In this document: piece by piece, positions 35,860-46,974 of the stretch
Numbering within the stretch: the stretch's first letter is position 1
How the letters are laid out: each line of letters opens with the position of its first letter
Source of the DNA: Atopsyche davidsoni
Lineage: Eukaryota > Arthropoda > Insecta > Trichoptera > Hydrobiosidae
Length of the DNA: 64,000 nucleotides
Reading direction: 5' to 3'
NCBI GenBank assembly: GCA_022113835.1
Contig: JAILWY010000008.1
Coordinates: 8,808,501-8,872,500 of the forward strand
The notes under the pieces: generated by a model
Told to the model about the DNA's origin: nothing
What the model saw: only the letters and a program-made list of their open reading frames with translations
Databases searched by the model: none
Translations under genes and position numbers: made by a program

Positions 35860-36690
35860 GAGTATGGGTTGTCCTCGCGACAAGAAGTTTGGTCGTGATG
35901 AGTTTACATTTTCAGCTGCTTATCTGTATTTGAGCGCACCTCTCCGAGAGTCGCCAACAACTCGCTCCCCGTTGATGTCTTCAGGGATCTCAATAATTTC
36001 AAGTTTCCACATTCTTCCGACGATGTTTCCGGAGGTCCGCCCTTGGAGCACCCCGACTGATGGATACCTCCAATCTTCAGCGGAATCATTCATCGATTTG
36101 CCCAGTCAAGCATACTTACGCATCTTCTTCTTCTGGTGCCTCTCCACATATGAGGTTGGTGACCATTTCATCGGACATATTTCTAACACGGGCCCTTCTT
36201 CCTTTGATTTTCCTTGGACAATCAGCTGAAGGATGCTACTATTACTTAAAATGTGGCCAAAACATGAGACAGGAGTTCTCTTTATTTGCGCATTCCGTGC
36301 AAGACTCTTTCATCTTTGACGCGGTCAATCCATAGTGTTTTAAGGATTGTCCTATACAGCCACAATTCTTCGCATAGTAGCTGTCTTAGGTGTCCAGGCT
36401 TCGACTCCAAAAAGAAGAACTCAAACGACATAACACTTGGTGAAGCTGCAGCTAGTTTTCAGCGTTGTCTCTTGTGCTGCGTGCTGTATCAATTCTCACA
36501 TTACATGGTCAGGATCCCAGTTCTCATTAAAAAAAAAATAACTGTCTCTACTGTATTGTTGTCAATGTTGATTTTGAAGTTGTTTTTTATGTTCATGGGG
36601 GTCGACCTACAGACCTAGTGTAGGTCGCCGGCACTGCCTGCTAGGATGACGGTGTCATCAGCGTAATGTTGTTCGGTGGTCTACGCATAT
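35860..36690 (-). pseudogene. Reverse transcriptase fragment of an RTE-like LINE
   Basis: The - strand at 36655-36666 encodes YADD within QHYADDTVILAGSAGDL, the catalytic motif of reverse transcriptases. Further on come PKTATMRRI, LWIDRVKDERVLHGMRK and LQLIVQGKSKEEGP, which match the C-terminal part of RTE/BovB-like LINE polymerases and the + strand copies at 42390, 45300 and 48755. Stops and frame changes are frequent. The upstream polymerase half and the endonuclease domain are missing. Confidence 0.75.
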
Positions 36691-36949
36691 GGGTGCTTAA
36701 AAATAACACGATCGAAGCAGACACTCTCAATTAGGAGTCAGGGGCGGCGACCCCCGCGACGGGCGTCGATTTCCTCTTCGGAATAAAACTTTTTTTGTAG
36801 GAAATACATAACACATTCCTGGGACCGCGAGGTATTGAGATAATTATTTCCAGTCGTGTAACTATTCAGTCGCGCGGACCATTATAATTGAATTCCATTC
36901 AAATATTGTAGATAGTAGATACGTACATTGGTATATCGCATGCGGCGGC

Positions 36950-37481
36950 CAGGGGCGGCGCGTGGCGCATGAAACGAAGAGAAAAATCATCGAAATATTT
37001 TTTTTAAAAATAAGGAATTTTTCGGTTTGATTTTATTTGAGACACGTGATATAAAGCACTGAAAAAAATATTTATTGATCAAAAAATAATATAATACATA
37101 TAAATTAATTATTTTAATATAATTTAAAAAAAATTATATTTTAATGAATAAATATTTAGATCTACTTTTGATATGTGTTGTCGTAAGTGCATGTCGTCGA
37201 TGCAGCCTATACACGTAGTCATACAATCGACAACCAAGCAACGTCCACGTATTTTTGGGTATATTTATAGTCAAATCGGACAAATTATTTTTCTTGAATA
37301 AATAAATGATATTTTTTGTTGCTATTTTAATTCAGTACAACTTCTACTATTGCTGCAAATTTTTAAGAAACTTTTAAATCCATTTTCAACATGACGTTCA
37401 CTGTTAAAAATCGTTAAATATATTTTACAAACAGACCGTTTTTTTTTGTTATTACATAATTATTTTTTTGCTCCGCCACTG
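36950..37481. mobile_element. Possible non-autonomous hAT element, about 530 bp
   Basis: It starts 'caggggcggcgc' and ends 'gctccgccactg', whose reverse complement is 'cagtggcggagc', matching at 10 of 12 bases. Ends of the form CAGNGGCGG are common in hAT elements. The inside is AT-rich and non-coding. No clean 8-bp target duplication is seen, so the call is tentative. Confidence 0.4.
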
Positions 37482-37489
37482 CGTGCGCC

Positions 37490-38080
37490 TATATAAAGAA
37501 TAGCGTAACGCTGCGAAGGTTTCTATTTATTATGTATTGGGCGGGGGTGGGGAGGGGGGGGGGGGAGAGGCTGAAGAATTCGCCGCCTTCCCTGAATTAA
37601 TTCTGGAGGTGTTGCCCGCAAGACACTGTAGAGGGGAGAGCGACATTTCAGGGGAAATTTCAATTCATTTGCATCGTTTTATTGCGCCTTAATATGCGAC
37701 GAGATGGATGAAGGCATTTCCATTTTCACAGCCTCCAAACCGGGCCGGCTCTCATCAAATATACTAACCCCTCTGCGACACAACTGACAACCGAATGGTA
37801 ACTGGTCAGTAATATCCTCTTTTCCACTACGCTTGCACAAATAAATTCACGCAATAAATCACTTAACTCGCGAAGGACATCAAAACACAATAACCCTGCT
37901 TCGGAAAATCAAATTCCTAATAAAGCAGCCTACACTCGCTGCGACATAACTTAGCGTTGCTTACTTGAGCAAAACTATGAAAAAACACCCGCATTTTGGG
38001 TAATAACAATTCGGTTGTCGGTTGTATATACAGCTTAGAAATTAAATATTTTTGACAGAGAGTACTTGGTGAAATTCCAT
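37490..38080. other. Non-coding stretch with poly-G and transposon-end pieces
   Basis: A G-rich run lies at 37540-37566. The phrase 'gcgacacaactgacaaccgaa' at 37769-37790 and 'cggttgtcggttgtatatacagctta' at 38014-38038 face each other like inverted ends of the family at 52110 and 60943. About 250 bases lie between them. No gene is seen. Confidence 0.4.
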
Positions 38081-38083
38081 TTT

Positions 38084-38262
38084 AATATTTTTAATAATAA
38101 GTAAAATACTTGAGTGATTTTTAGTGGTGGCCGATTTCGCCAACCTTTCACGTTGGCATTCTCACTCTTTCACTCAACGTGAAATGTTGCCGAAACCGGT
38201 CACCAATAAAAATCTATATGTGGAAAAATCACTCATGTATTTTATTTATTATTTAAAATATT
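38084..38262. mobile_element. Foldback/MITE copy with 'accggtttcgcc' ends
   Basis: The left arm has 'taataagtaaaatacttgag' and 'tggccgatttcgccaacc'. The right arm carries the reverse complements, 'ttgccgaaaccggtcacc' and 'ctcatgtattttatttatta'. The central part is the short palindrome around 'cacgttggcattctcac' and 'caacgtgaaatg'. Other members of the family lie at 43215-43262 and 47541-47744. Confidence 0.6.
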
Positions 38263-38299
38263 ATACAGCTTAGGTGACTTCTATGGCATAATTTACAGT

Positions 38300-39480
38300 G
38301 ATCTCGCCAGGCAGGGGTGGAAGCGGGTGTTCAGGGGTAGCATCAAGTAAGAAGATATTTTTTCAAAAAAATAAATAAAATATAGTTAAACAATTATTAT
38401 TTTTACGAATATACATTTATATTGTTTGCTTAATTTTAAATATATTAATTTTCGCTCTTAAATGTAAGCATTTTAATATTATTATGTAACAAAGCGACAA
38501 TTTTAATTTATTAATCACAATTTTAAACTAAAATAAATCAATTTTTCTAATCATAATTCTAATTATTTTTTTACAATAATCCTGCGTTTTTTTAAAAGTA
38601 TTTACTTTATTGATCAATGAAACAACTCAAGAGGAATCTGAAACGTTTAAGGGAGCACTATTCCAGGAGCACAGCCTTAATTGAGTTTGGTCTCATTCTA
38701 AATCTACTCACTTAGAGATCCCCCTTTATTTATATATCTATTACAAAAACAGGGTTGGCACAACGTCTATTAAATAAAAAATATTAATTAACCTAAGTGA
38801 GAGACTCAGTGAGTATATCTTTGAATTTGCCGCATATTTTGGATATGGATACATAAAAATAAATGAATGGTCATTGAACGGCTAATTTATATCTTACTGA
38901 TTATTGCTTGTATGGGCCGCAAACCACTTGGATTGAATCCAGCCTTTTCCGACCAGCAGACAACGGATCAAATTCAATGCTTTATACTTAAATCTGACTG
39001 AAAAAAATCCTGCAACAGAATATGTAAGTAAGATAAAAATTTCAATATTTTCGAAAAGGCCGAAAAAGATAGTTTGTGTCCTAGATATTTTTATGTAAAT
39101 AAAATCTGTCTTGTTGCAAAGATTTAATTTAATTTTATCCGACAGCCCTGCCCTTAGAGTTTCAGAAGCATCCCCTCGAGTGCCGTGCCCTCTCATAGTG
39201 GTAAAGGCTAACCAAACCAAATGCACCCCCGGGGGATGAAAGGATATTTAAGCATTAACTTGTAGACGCAAAATACTTGAGCGCAAAAATATTTTTAAAA
39301 AACCAATGTGAATATTCGGATAAAGGGGTTATTTTACTATTTTGAAGAATTAAATATTTTCAGGTATATTATCTACTTTGGTGTGTTTCTGTACATATTA
39401 TTTTACAGCCGTTTTTATTCGATGACTTTGTTATTTCTTGCGTTTTGAGCCGCTTGAAGATTTCTGTCTTCTGACGTTTC
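38300..39480. other. Non-coding AT-rich stretch
   Basis: No gene or repeat family is recognised. A 110-codon - strand frame at 38894-39226 has no visible domain and is probably chance. Confidence 0.4.
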
Positions 39481-39524
39481 GGCTCCCGTGCTGTTACCAT
39501 CTTCGGGGATTTTAGCTGTAAACC

Positions 39525-39602
39525 GTTTCATGCTGACACAGAGAGATTTGAACCCATACCTCGTTTGTGTTATAGTGTTGCACCCTATTCAACCACAGCG
39601 GC
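39525..39602 (-). repeat. tRNA-like sequence, probable SINE head (type 2)
   Basis: On the - strand 'ccgctgtggttgaataggg' resembles a tRNA A box, and 'gtatgggttcaaatctc' has a B box with normal spacing. The outer stem does not pair well and a long tail follows, so it is more like a SINE head than a working tRNA gene. A related tRNA-like piece lies at 49530-49605. Confidence 0.45.
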
Positions 39603-40138
39603 TTTATTGCTATAAATTTACAAGGATTTTTCGCTCCGCTTCGCGAAATCGAAAAATAAATATTTGCAAGCTTCAATAAAAGAAACGAGGTTTTCTACGA
39701 CATAAATTTTTTACCAAATGAGATTGAACGGAGAAGACAATTTCGCAAAAAGTATTACTTAGAAACGAATAAATACAAAGCAGAAAGTTTTTTTTTTAAA
39801 CTATTAATATTTAAGTAAGGTTTTAATTTTTTTATTAGTTAAATATTATTGTTTTGATTCGGGACAAGTCTGCGAGACTCCGCCCTGCCACGCCGCGAGA
39901 CAGAGACAGAGAATAGGAAATGCGAGTGAGTGGAACAGAGAAAGATTATTTGCCACCTCGGTTTTTCTTCATTTCCTAAAGGCAGTTTACATCAGTATTT
40001 AAGTTTATTTTTAAATATCATTTAAAAGCAATATTAAAAATTATAATTTTGTTTTATTTGTTGAATAAACTGTCATGCTTATTTATAACTTTCTTCTGGT
40101 AAATAAATTATGTTTATGAATGGATGATTTTTACGATG

Positions 40139-40730
40139 CGGCGTGTGTAAAGGATCGGTAATGAAATAGTGGACTTGGAATGATAGTAGAAGAATGTGCT
40201 CTGGAAGTACCTTGCCGTAGTGCTGAAGGAGTATCAGATCCAAACGCCAGAGCTTTTGTGAGGAAAAAATATATAATAATGCTATTGGGCAGTAGCAATA
40301 CGCATTGCTACTGTTCTTCGAATATAAAACTGCGGTGTAGAAACTCGAGGACCCACAACACTATTGTACCATTATAAAACCATGAACACTGGCTCAGTGA
40401 GATAGTCGCCAACATCCTCTGAGGAGAGGCACCCGAAACAGAAGATTTTTTCCAATGTGTTGAGCAATGGAGTGAGACCGGCTTCAAAAGTTGTCCTGAG
40501 CCTATGCAAAAGTTTAACTATCAAATTGTAAGAAAGTAATGGTAATATAGTAAGTAGTAATGTAACTTACATTTGATCTCAATGATGGAAACGCAAGACT
40601 CGACTGTCGAATGAGTAAGAGTGTGATCGATCGTATGAAAGTAACAAAGTGATAAAATGAAGAAGGCTTCGATCTCAAAGATGTGAAGTTGCTGCGTGAG
40701 TCCAGACGATATTTAGTTATTTTGCAGGCC
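40139..40730 (+). repeat. Interspersed repeat family R, long copy
   Basis: The first part (40139-40440) contains 'atcagatccaaacgccag' and 'aataatgctattgggcag', and recurs at 44205-44410, 46975-47140 and on the - strand at 59590-59790. It ends with 'ctctgaggagaggcacccg', a form of the LINE 3' coding tail. The second part (40440-40730) recurs at 55070-55430 with 'cttcaaaagttgtcctgagc' and 'gaaatgaagaaggct'-like blocks. It is probably the 3' region of the RTE-like LINE. Confidence 0.6.
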
Positions 40731-40740
40731 CCTCGGGGGC

Positions 40741-40830
40741 GAAGGCGCTGGCTGGGGAGGGGATGCGAGGGGGTGCGAGGGGGTGTGATGGGGTGTGAGG
40801 GGGGATGCAAGGGGGTGTGAGGGGTGGGCA
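40741..40830. repeat. G-rich minisatellite, about 10-bp unit
   Basis: Repeated units resemble 'ggtgcgaggg' and 'ggtgtgaggg', about eight copies with small changes. It is strand-biased, with nearly all the G on the + strand. Confidence 0.7.
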
Positions 40831-40907
40831 CGCTCCACGGCGCCCGCAAATGGAAGAGCCAGTCAAGCATCGCGCGGGGGAGGGCGCCGGCGGGGCGCGG
40901 GGGACAT

Positions 40908-40985
40908 GGTTACTGATGTCTTTGTGGAGCAGTGCCGTGCCGGCATTGCAAATTTATAATAAAAATTATTTATTACGTGATATAA
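40908..40985 (+). repeat. Interspersed repeat, also at 52550-52632
   Basis: 'ggttactgatgtcttt' is followed by 'gcagtgccgtgc' and then 'ttatttattacgt'. The same order of blocks is found at 52550-52632. The class is unknown. Confidence 0.45.
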
Positions 40986-40989
40986 AATA

Positions 40990-41635
40990 TACACACCTCC
41001 AAGCGCCTCCCCCAGAGGAGCCCGGCGACCGTTTATCCTGGGCCAGTCAAGCTTATCAAGTAGTGACTGGTTGTATACACCTACCTGCAGTACAAATCCT
41101 ATGACAGCAATGAATACACCGGTCCGAAGAAAAGAGTAACTAGCATAAGAAAACTAACAACTGTTCGTTTTAAAGAAAACAAATAATATAGTCATTGCAA
41201 GACTCTCTCATTTCGACCTTGGACCATCACATGTTTACTGTAACACATCAACTCCATTACACAATATTTTTTGTGGGTGGAAAAAAGTGGTCGGGGGCGC
41301 CGCTGGGGGCCCCGGGCCGGAGGGCTGGGAGTGGCGGCACAAGAACACAGTTAAACAACTTCATTTGAGATTGATCTCCGACTGGAACAGTGCCGAAGAC
41401 TATTGTCGTCGCAGCCGAGCCAATTATGCGGGGAGGCCGCGCGTGTGATATGCCGCAGGAGGCGTCGCCGCCGGAGCAGCCTCCGCGCGCCGCCGACCGA
41501 CCGACACAAATGTGCACACACCCACAAAACACACACATATATGTACCGAATGACATGCCACTGAATTCGAAAAATCATTAAAAAATATATACACATAGGC
41601 GGTTCGAGGTATACCCGGCCTAACATTGATAACCT
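40990..41635. other. Non-coding stretch with GC-rich pockets
   Basis: GC-rich patches lie at 41288-41335 and 41405-41512, the second with 'cgccgccgg' type repeats. Open frames there are Arg/Pro/Ala-rich and look like composition effects. No gene is recognised. Confidence 0.4.
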
Positions 41636-41639
41636 AACC

Positions 41640-41800
41640 TAACATTATTACTAATATGATTAGGCATATTGGTTCATATGTAGAAGATGACTTAAAGAAA
41701 CTCTCAGAAAAATATCATCGTGATTTGTGTGGGATTTGAACCCACATCTTCTGGTTTACATGACCGATGTACGAACGAATCACTTCCGTTTATCGAGAAT
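41640..41800 (-). mobile_element. tRNA-Thr-like SINE, copy 1
   Basis: Read on the - strand it has a tRNA-like head with 'gtgggttcaaatcccacac' (B box and T arm), followed by 'aaatcacgatgatatttttc', 'tgagagtttctttaagtcat' and 'cctaatcatattagtaat'. The same tail follows the head in the copies at 47352, 54005 and 59905. It has the form of a Pol III-transcribed, non-coding SINE. Confidence 0.7.
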
Positions 41801-41837
41801 TTTTAACAGTCATACTCTACATATGAATCAATGGTGA

Positions 41838-41902
41838 TAATATAATAAACCCGTAATGGGTAATAAATACGCATCTGATTGACCAATCCGTAAATAGACA
41901 TA
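41838..41902 (-). repeat. 61-bp element X, copy 1 (inverted relative to copy 2)
   Basis: Its reverse complement, from 'gtctatttacggattggtca' to 'acgggtttattatatt', matches 59844-59905 with about one indel. Each copy sits beside a SINE, but on opposite sides. Confidence 0.65.
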
Positions 41903-41914
41903 ACTTAACATTGG

Positions 41915-42205
41915 CTACAAATTGGTCGACCGGCCACCATATTCGGCAGATTTGGCTGCCAGTGACTTTTTCCTGTTCCCAAACCTGAAGAAATGGCTCG
42001 GAGGACGCCGCTTCGCCACAAATGATGAAGTCATGACCGAAACTTCGCACTGTTTCGAGGACCTCGACAAATTCTACTATTCAGAAGGGAAAAAAAGTCT
42101 TAAAAAGTGTATCGCCCTAGAAGGGACCTATGTTGAAAAATAAATGTTCAAAATTTTTAAAACGTTGCGTTTTCTTCTTTAGAATTGAACGACCCTCGTA
42201 TATTA
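41915..42205 (+). pseudogene. mariner transposase, C-terminal third only
   Basis: It encodes RPPYSADLAASDFFLFPNL, containing the third catalytic Asp of mariner, then KKWLGGRRFATNDEV, a FEDLDKFYYSEGKKS segment, and a CIALEGTYVEK end at a TAA. The 3' non-coding part ends 'gaacgaccctcgta', a plausible terminal repeat. It is a different mariner lineage from the copy at 34196. Everything upstream is missing. Confidence 0.8.
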
Positions 42206-42389
42206 GTTAAATAAAAAAAATTATAAATAAAAATAAATAAATTTTATTCTTCATTACTGCATCCAAATACTCGATTTTTAAAGTTAATATGTTACAGTAA
42301 ACAAGCGATGGTCAAAGATCAAAAACAAAACAAAAAATTGAAATACTGTGTTTTCAACCCGTTGGATTTAATTTATTTATGTTTTTGCA

Positions 42390-42585
42390 GAAGGTTGGCC
42401 ACGCCACAAATGAGGAGAGTCCTGCAAAAGAATGTTAAAATAAAAAGAGCTCCAGACGGTGCAAAAAAGCGTGAGGTATCCTATTTCAGCCATATTGTGA
42501 GAAATACCTACTAAATAATTGCAGCTGATATTTCAGGGAAAAATTAATGCAAAAAGAAGTTTTTTGGAAGGAGAATTAACAATTT
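42390..42585 (+). pseudogene. RTE-like LINE C-terminal fragment
   Basis: In changing frames it reads VGHATNEESPAK, FQPYCEKYLLN and FQGKINAKRSFLEGE. These correspond to the 'DRVTNEE', 'YFGHIVRN' and 'LIxQGKIxGKR' segments of the LINE copies at 35860 (-) and 45300 (+). Confidence 0.55.
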
Positions 42586-42589
42586 AATA

Positions 42590-43210
42590 TTGCTACTCGT
42601 TTTTATTACCGTATATTATATTTAAGTTTAGTTTATTACAAATTTTGTTCATTTGTTAAAAAAATACTACTTTAGCATGTATTTACTGTTGAATGTTTTC
42701 TTTTAAGAAGCCACAAGTATTTTTTTTCGTAGTCTCCTAGCTATGCTGCTACTCATATTTGTTGTCAGCCTACACGCGTGGCGACACAAACGGAGCCCAG
42801 CCGAAAGCATTTTGCGTAAACAAGCACACTTTAAAAACATTGTTGCCGTAGAAGTCTCTGGCCGGAGTCAGTCCCATCGTAAGATTCGTAAGTCAGTGCT
42901 GTGAGACGGAAGGAGTCTACGTTTTCGCAAGCCTCGGGCTATGTATCATGGACTTATTTCCACAATTGTATTACTACTCGTCTGCTATATACAGTCAGAT
43001 ATGAAAGCAGGCCGCAAATGCAGCGTTTGATACTCTCCCAATAATTTTAAAATCATAAACATTTATACTATTAAAAATAAAAAAATACCAAATATCTCGT
43101 TTTGTCTAATTTATAAATAAACATCAATGCGCTAAACTTATGGCAGAAAGCACTTGTTGAATTTAATTTTATAATTTTAAACAAAACGCGCTTGCGATTG
43201 TGCCGCGTGT
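42590..43210. other. Non-coding stretch
   Basis: No gene is recognised. 'cagcctacacgcgtggcgacac' at 42769-42790 is another half copy of the inverted-end family described at 52110-52260. Confidence 0.4.
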
Positions 43211-43214
43211 GTCA

Positions 43215-43262
43215 TTTTACTGGTGACCGGTTTCGCCAACCTTTTGCGTTGGCGCTGATCAA
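43215..43262. mobile_element. Half copy of the 'ggtgaccggtttcgcc' MITE
   Basis: 'actggtgaccggtttcgcca' is followed by 'acgttggc'-type sequence as in the foldback elements at 38084 and 47541. The opposite arm is missing. Confidence 0.5.
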
Positions 43263-43910
43263 ACGAAGTTTGAAGAATAAATATCAAACAGAATCTGCAT
43301 TTCCGTGTCGCGCATTTTCTCACAGTTGACAATTTCGGTGCTTTATTAAAAAGCGGCTGGCAGCCAGCTCGAGGCGCTTTGTCCCAGCCCGCGAGGCGTG
43401 GCCTGCTCGGTGTAGTGAGACCGCCTCAAACACGCAAAACACTCCAAACTAGCAGAAAATACACTTTCAAAAATAGGCGTGACGACAGTATCAAAGAATC
43501 AAAGAAATAATTATTTTAAGGGAAAATACATATTAAAAGGATTTAAAAAACTGATTTAGTTTTATTTAAAAATCTAAGATTAATAAGATTTTCAACAAAT
43601 TAAAAGATTAAAATACTGCAATCGGCCATTTTGACTGAAACACCAGTCACAGCGCATGACGTCATACCCCTGTAAACAACTCTATGGTATTCAAATTGGT
43701 CTATGGTCTTCAATGCAAACACAATGGCACGCCAGTTGACAATGATAGTTAATAGGAGGCGTGACGTCAGAGCGGACGCGATGACACCTGCGAGCGTTTT
43801 CGCGCACTTTTGAAAAAATATTATAAAAATGGCTTTAAACTTCGTTAAACTCTAGTTTTTTTTACCGAAATAAAGTTTTTTTCGTAAATAGTAAACGTGT
43901 ACCCCCATTA

Positions 43911-44272
43911 TGGAAGAGGATTTGAAAATCTTTCGTCATGCCTATTCTCGTGATTCAATTATCAACACTATTTCTCGTCGGCTTGCCTTAGAATTAACAA
44001 GTGTGAGTTTTGTGAGTTATATATACTAGCAATCTTAACGCAATTGACATGGCATTAACATCGCGATGATCTCTGTTTGCAGACCCAAACGTTGGAGACA
44101 CAAGCCACAACGCAGAACAACAACCAAAAAATCATAATCAATCAATGTAAATACAGACACACATGCTTCTTTCTCAGTAATTTGTATTGTCTATATATGT
44201 ATATTAAAGGAATATCAGATCCAAATGCCAGATATAATAATGCTATTGGGTAGAAGCAATACGCAGACTTTT
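43911..44272 (+). CDS. Candidate small two-exon gene, unknown function
   Basis: The ATG at 43911 opens MEEDLKIFRHAYSRDSIIN up to about 44001, followed by a good donor 'agt|gtgagt'. An acceptor 'tgtttgcag' just before 44083 opens a second frame that joins without a stop, rich in Thr/Gln/Asn. It runs on into the family R repeat and stops in it near 44251. Upstream, 'tgacgtca' motifs occur at 43658 and 43763. I recognise no domain. It could be a host first exon, a transposon gene start, or chance. The end coordinate is approximate. Confidence 0.2.
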
Positions 44273-44410
44273 CTTTCGAATATAAAACTGCGATGTAGAA
44301 GGACTTGGAAACTACACTATTAAAACCATGATCACTGGCTTAGCATAAATATATGTTCAGTGAGATGTTTTCAAACCTCCTCTGAGGAGAGGAGCTTAAA
44401 GAAGAAAATA
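44205..44410 (+). repeat. Interspersed repeat family R, copy 2
   Basis: It matches 40230-40440 in order: 'atatcagatccaaatgccag', 'aataatgctattgggtag', 'ttcgaatataaaactgcg', 'aaaaccatgatcactggctt' and 'ctctgaggagaggagc'. About 35 bases present in copy 1 are missing here. Confidence 0.65.
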
Positions 44411-44479
44411 TAAAAGAAATAAAAAAATAATATTAGTATAATTGATTTAATTGATAGTTTGAGAAAAACTAAGGTAAAT

Positions 44480-44590
44480 GTGCCCTACGCCAGTGGCTAA
44501 AAGTCGAAAATACAGCCTAATTAGTAAGCTCGGGACAAACATAAGCACCAACCACCTCTGAAGAGAGGCACTTGGAGAAGAATAAGTACA
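44480..44590 (+). pseudogene. RTE-like LINE 3' coding tail fragment
   Basis: 'cgccagtggctaaaagtcgaaaatacagcc' (in the LINE frame RQWLKVENTA) is followed by 'ctctgaagagaggcacttgg'. It is the same tail as at 4291, 48890 and 51650. Stops are present. Confidence 0.6.
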
Positions 44591-44989
44591 AATGATTATC
44601 TAATAATGTGTAGAGTAAGTAACTACTTCTAAAGACGATTAACAACTATTATGTATTACACATTTGCTTATTACTTATAATGCAAAAGTAGGCTTAACAA
44701 AACACGACTGATGCATGCAAAAAACAAACCAAAAAAATAAAAGCAGCAAAACAAAAAAAAAAACACAAATTATGTTTTAACGATTCAAGGTTTGGTGTGT
44801 TTGAATTGGACGCACTATATGCGGCAAGCCTTCCACTTGCGACGATAAAAATCTGCTCCTTTTCAACACAATTGCAAAAATATAATACAAGACGACCGAG
44901 CCGCGGTTTACAACACAAAACACTGCGAACGCGCGGAGTACTCCACAACAGCGCTGCCGCCCCAGGCGTTGCGAACATTTCAAACAAAT

Positions 44990-45096
44990 CGCAACAACAA
45001 ATTGTCGCTGAAAATTTTTTTCCAATTCGCCTGCAAAGTGGAACAAAAAATTTTGGATACTAGAAAAAAAATTGTCAGAGGCAATTTGTTGTTGCG
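44990..45096. repeat. 107-bp inverted repeat (hairpin)
   Basis: The arms start 'cgcaacaacaaattg' and end 'caatttgttgttgcg'. They pair over about 33 bases with three or four mismatches and leave a loop of about 40 bases. It could be a small foldback element or the end of a larger one. Confidence 0.65.
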
Positions 45097-45299
45097 GATG
45101 TCAGTTATGTGTATATTTTGACGTATTCGTTTACCAATGTTTCGACAGTTAAAAAATGGACATTATGTCGGATAGAAAAAGAGCACTTCAGACATTCTTG
45201 TTGCTTGTTATTTTATTGTCAGCAGAGAGCATGGCGGTGCTGACTTCTCGTTCTGGGAAGGGGCTGTATTGTTTTATTCACCAAATGTTAAGCCGCCTC

Positions 45300-45600
45300 A
45301 ATTTTCCTTGATGGAGTCGAAGCTTGTGCACTCGAGACAGCCACTATGCGAAGAATTGAGGCGGCAGAAATGTAGCTCCATGGGTTGATCGCGTCACAAA
45401 TGAAAAGAGTCTTGCACAGAATGCGCAAAAACGGGGCATCGGAAGAAGGAAATTCACGTGGATGCGGAATATGCGCCAGAGCAGCCTGATCAGTGAGACT
45501 GACCTATGATATGGACATGTTCGAGGAAATGGTCACCAACGTAATATGCGGGTGGCAACAGAAGAAGATCAACCACGGAAGCGGGATTGTTTAATTTCAC
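45300..45600 (+). pseudogene. RTE-like LINE C-terminal fragment
   Basis: It reads DGVEACALETATMRRIEAAEM, then after a stop and frame change WVDRVTNEKSLAQNAQKRG and RRKFTWMRNM. The order is that of the region after the reverse transcriptase domain in RTE-like LINEs. The same words appear on the - strand at 36300-36450. The fragment is inactive. Confidence 0.65.
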
Positions 45601-45609
45601 GTTGCATTG

Positions 45610-46970
45610 ATTATATAAAGCTTGTTTAAATATAAAAATGGTTTTTAATTACTGGGGAGGGTTGGTCCACCCCTGGACAGGGCTGGGGCATAAAGGCAGG
45701 CATTCTTGTCGCGTCCTTAGTCAGTACAATGCAGGCCGAGGCCAGGCAGGTACCGCCGCGCCCGGCTGGTGATTCCTTTGATGAAGGAAATTGTTTTAAG
45801 TCCCCCTCCCCCCACCCTCCCCCCCGCGGAAACAGTCGCGCAAGATGGCGTCCCGACAATTATAAAGTTGCCAGAACAAATAATTTAACTTTTCAATTTA
45901 AATTCACTCACACAGCTCAATATGATATTCAAAGTTATCGCGCACAATGCGACGAGGGCTGAGCAGCTTAGAAGCACGATTAAAGAGAAAAAAAAAAATT
46001 ATGAACAAGCGATGGATGATAAGCAAAAAAAAGCAAACAAAAATGCAGCCTCTCCCACGCCTTGCGTACGGGTCTACAGTGCCGCAATGTTCAAGCAAAA
46101 AATAAAAATTTTCCACTCCCTAAACGTCTTTTATTTTAATTTTTATGGCCGAGCATTTGTATTTCGCAAAAATACACTGCAAAACCTCATTAATAAATTT
46201 CCAATAACCCTTCAGGGCAGACAAAATATAAATATGAAGGGGGTTGTACACTGGTACGTATTGATCATTCTCGGAAGAGTGCATTTTATGGCTGTGAAAA
46301 GAAAACAAAAAAAACCTCGATAATGCCTCCTTAATCCTCCATAAAAAGTGTAATACTTCCTAATGCACCTCCGGAGAGGGAATATTATTAGTATTTTATT
46401 TAAATATCTCCCGATAAGGAACAGAGTAGAGTTCCCGCTGCCGTGAACGACGGGCTTTATATTTTCCTTTTATTCAGTCAGACGGCATCCGAATGTAATT
46501 ACATTTGCTCTTAGAAAGAAATAAAAAAATATATTACTGTCATACTTATTTAAACTGTCTAATAATATATCAAAAATATATATAAAACAAAAATATTTAT
46601 ATTTTTATACAATATCCAAAAAAATTACAAAATATAGAAAAACAAGTATATTTTACTGGCAAGTTAATTATTCCTACCGCCGGGGGTTAATTTGACCCCT
46701 CGAGATAATATTTTATTCATTCTTCTAAGCTTGGACAATTGAATATTATAAGTGCTAATTTGAGGAAAGAAAGCGTCAAGCAGCAATACCATGGGGGGGG
46801 AAAAAAATTCGCACATATTAAAATATTATGGGGTGAATACAAAAATGCGACGTTTTTTGATAAAAAAAAAATATATAGACGAAAAATTTTCGGATATCGA
46901 TAAACAAGAACTTAGAGTGAAGCATTTGGAGAGCTTTAGAGTAATTCGGATTAAATGTATCAAAATTAGA
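45610..46970. other. Non-coding stretch with GC-rich pockets and homopolymers
   Basis: A GC-rich patch lies at 45655-45850 and runs of A and G at 45985-46040 and 46793-46810. A 133-codon + strand frame (45922-46323) is Lys/Asn-rich without a domain. I see no gene. Confidence 0.4.
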
Positions 46971-46974
46971 TGCT

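Noticed and set aside
38894..39226. 110-codon - strand frame
   Set aside because: It shows no similarity to any family I know, no splice partners and no codon pattern different from the surrounding non-coding DNA.
39525..39602. Functional tRNA gene on the - strand
   Set aside because: The A and B boxes look plausible but the acceptor and D stems do not pair, and a long extra tail resembles a SINE.
41610..41630. 'cctaacctaac' as telomeric (TTAGG)n repeat
   Set aside because: Only about two units are present, far too few to call an interstitial telomere repeat.
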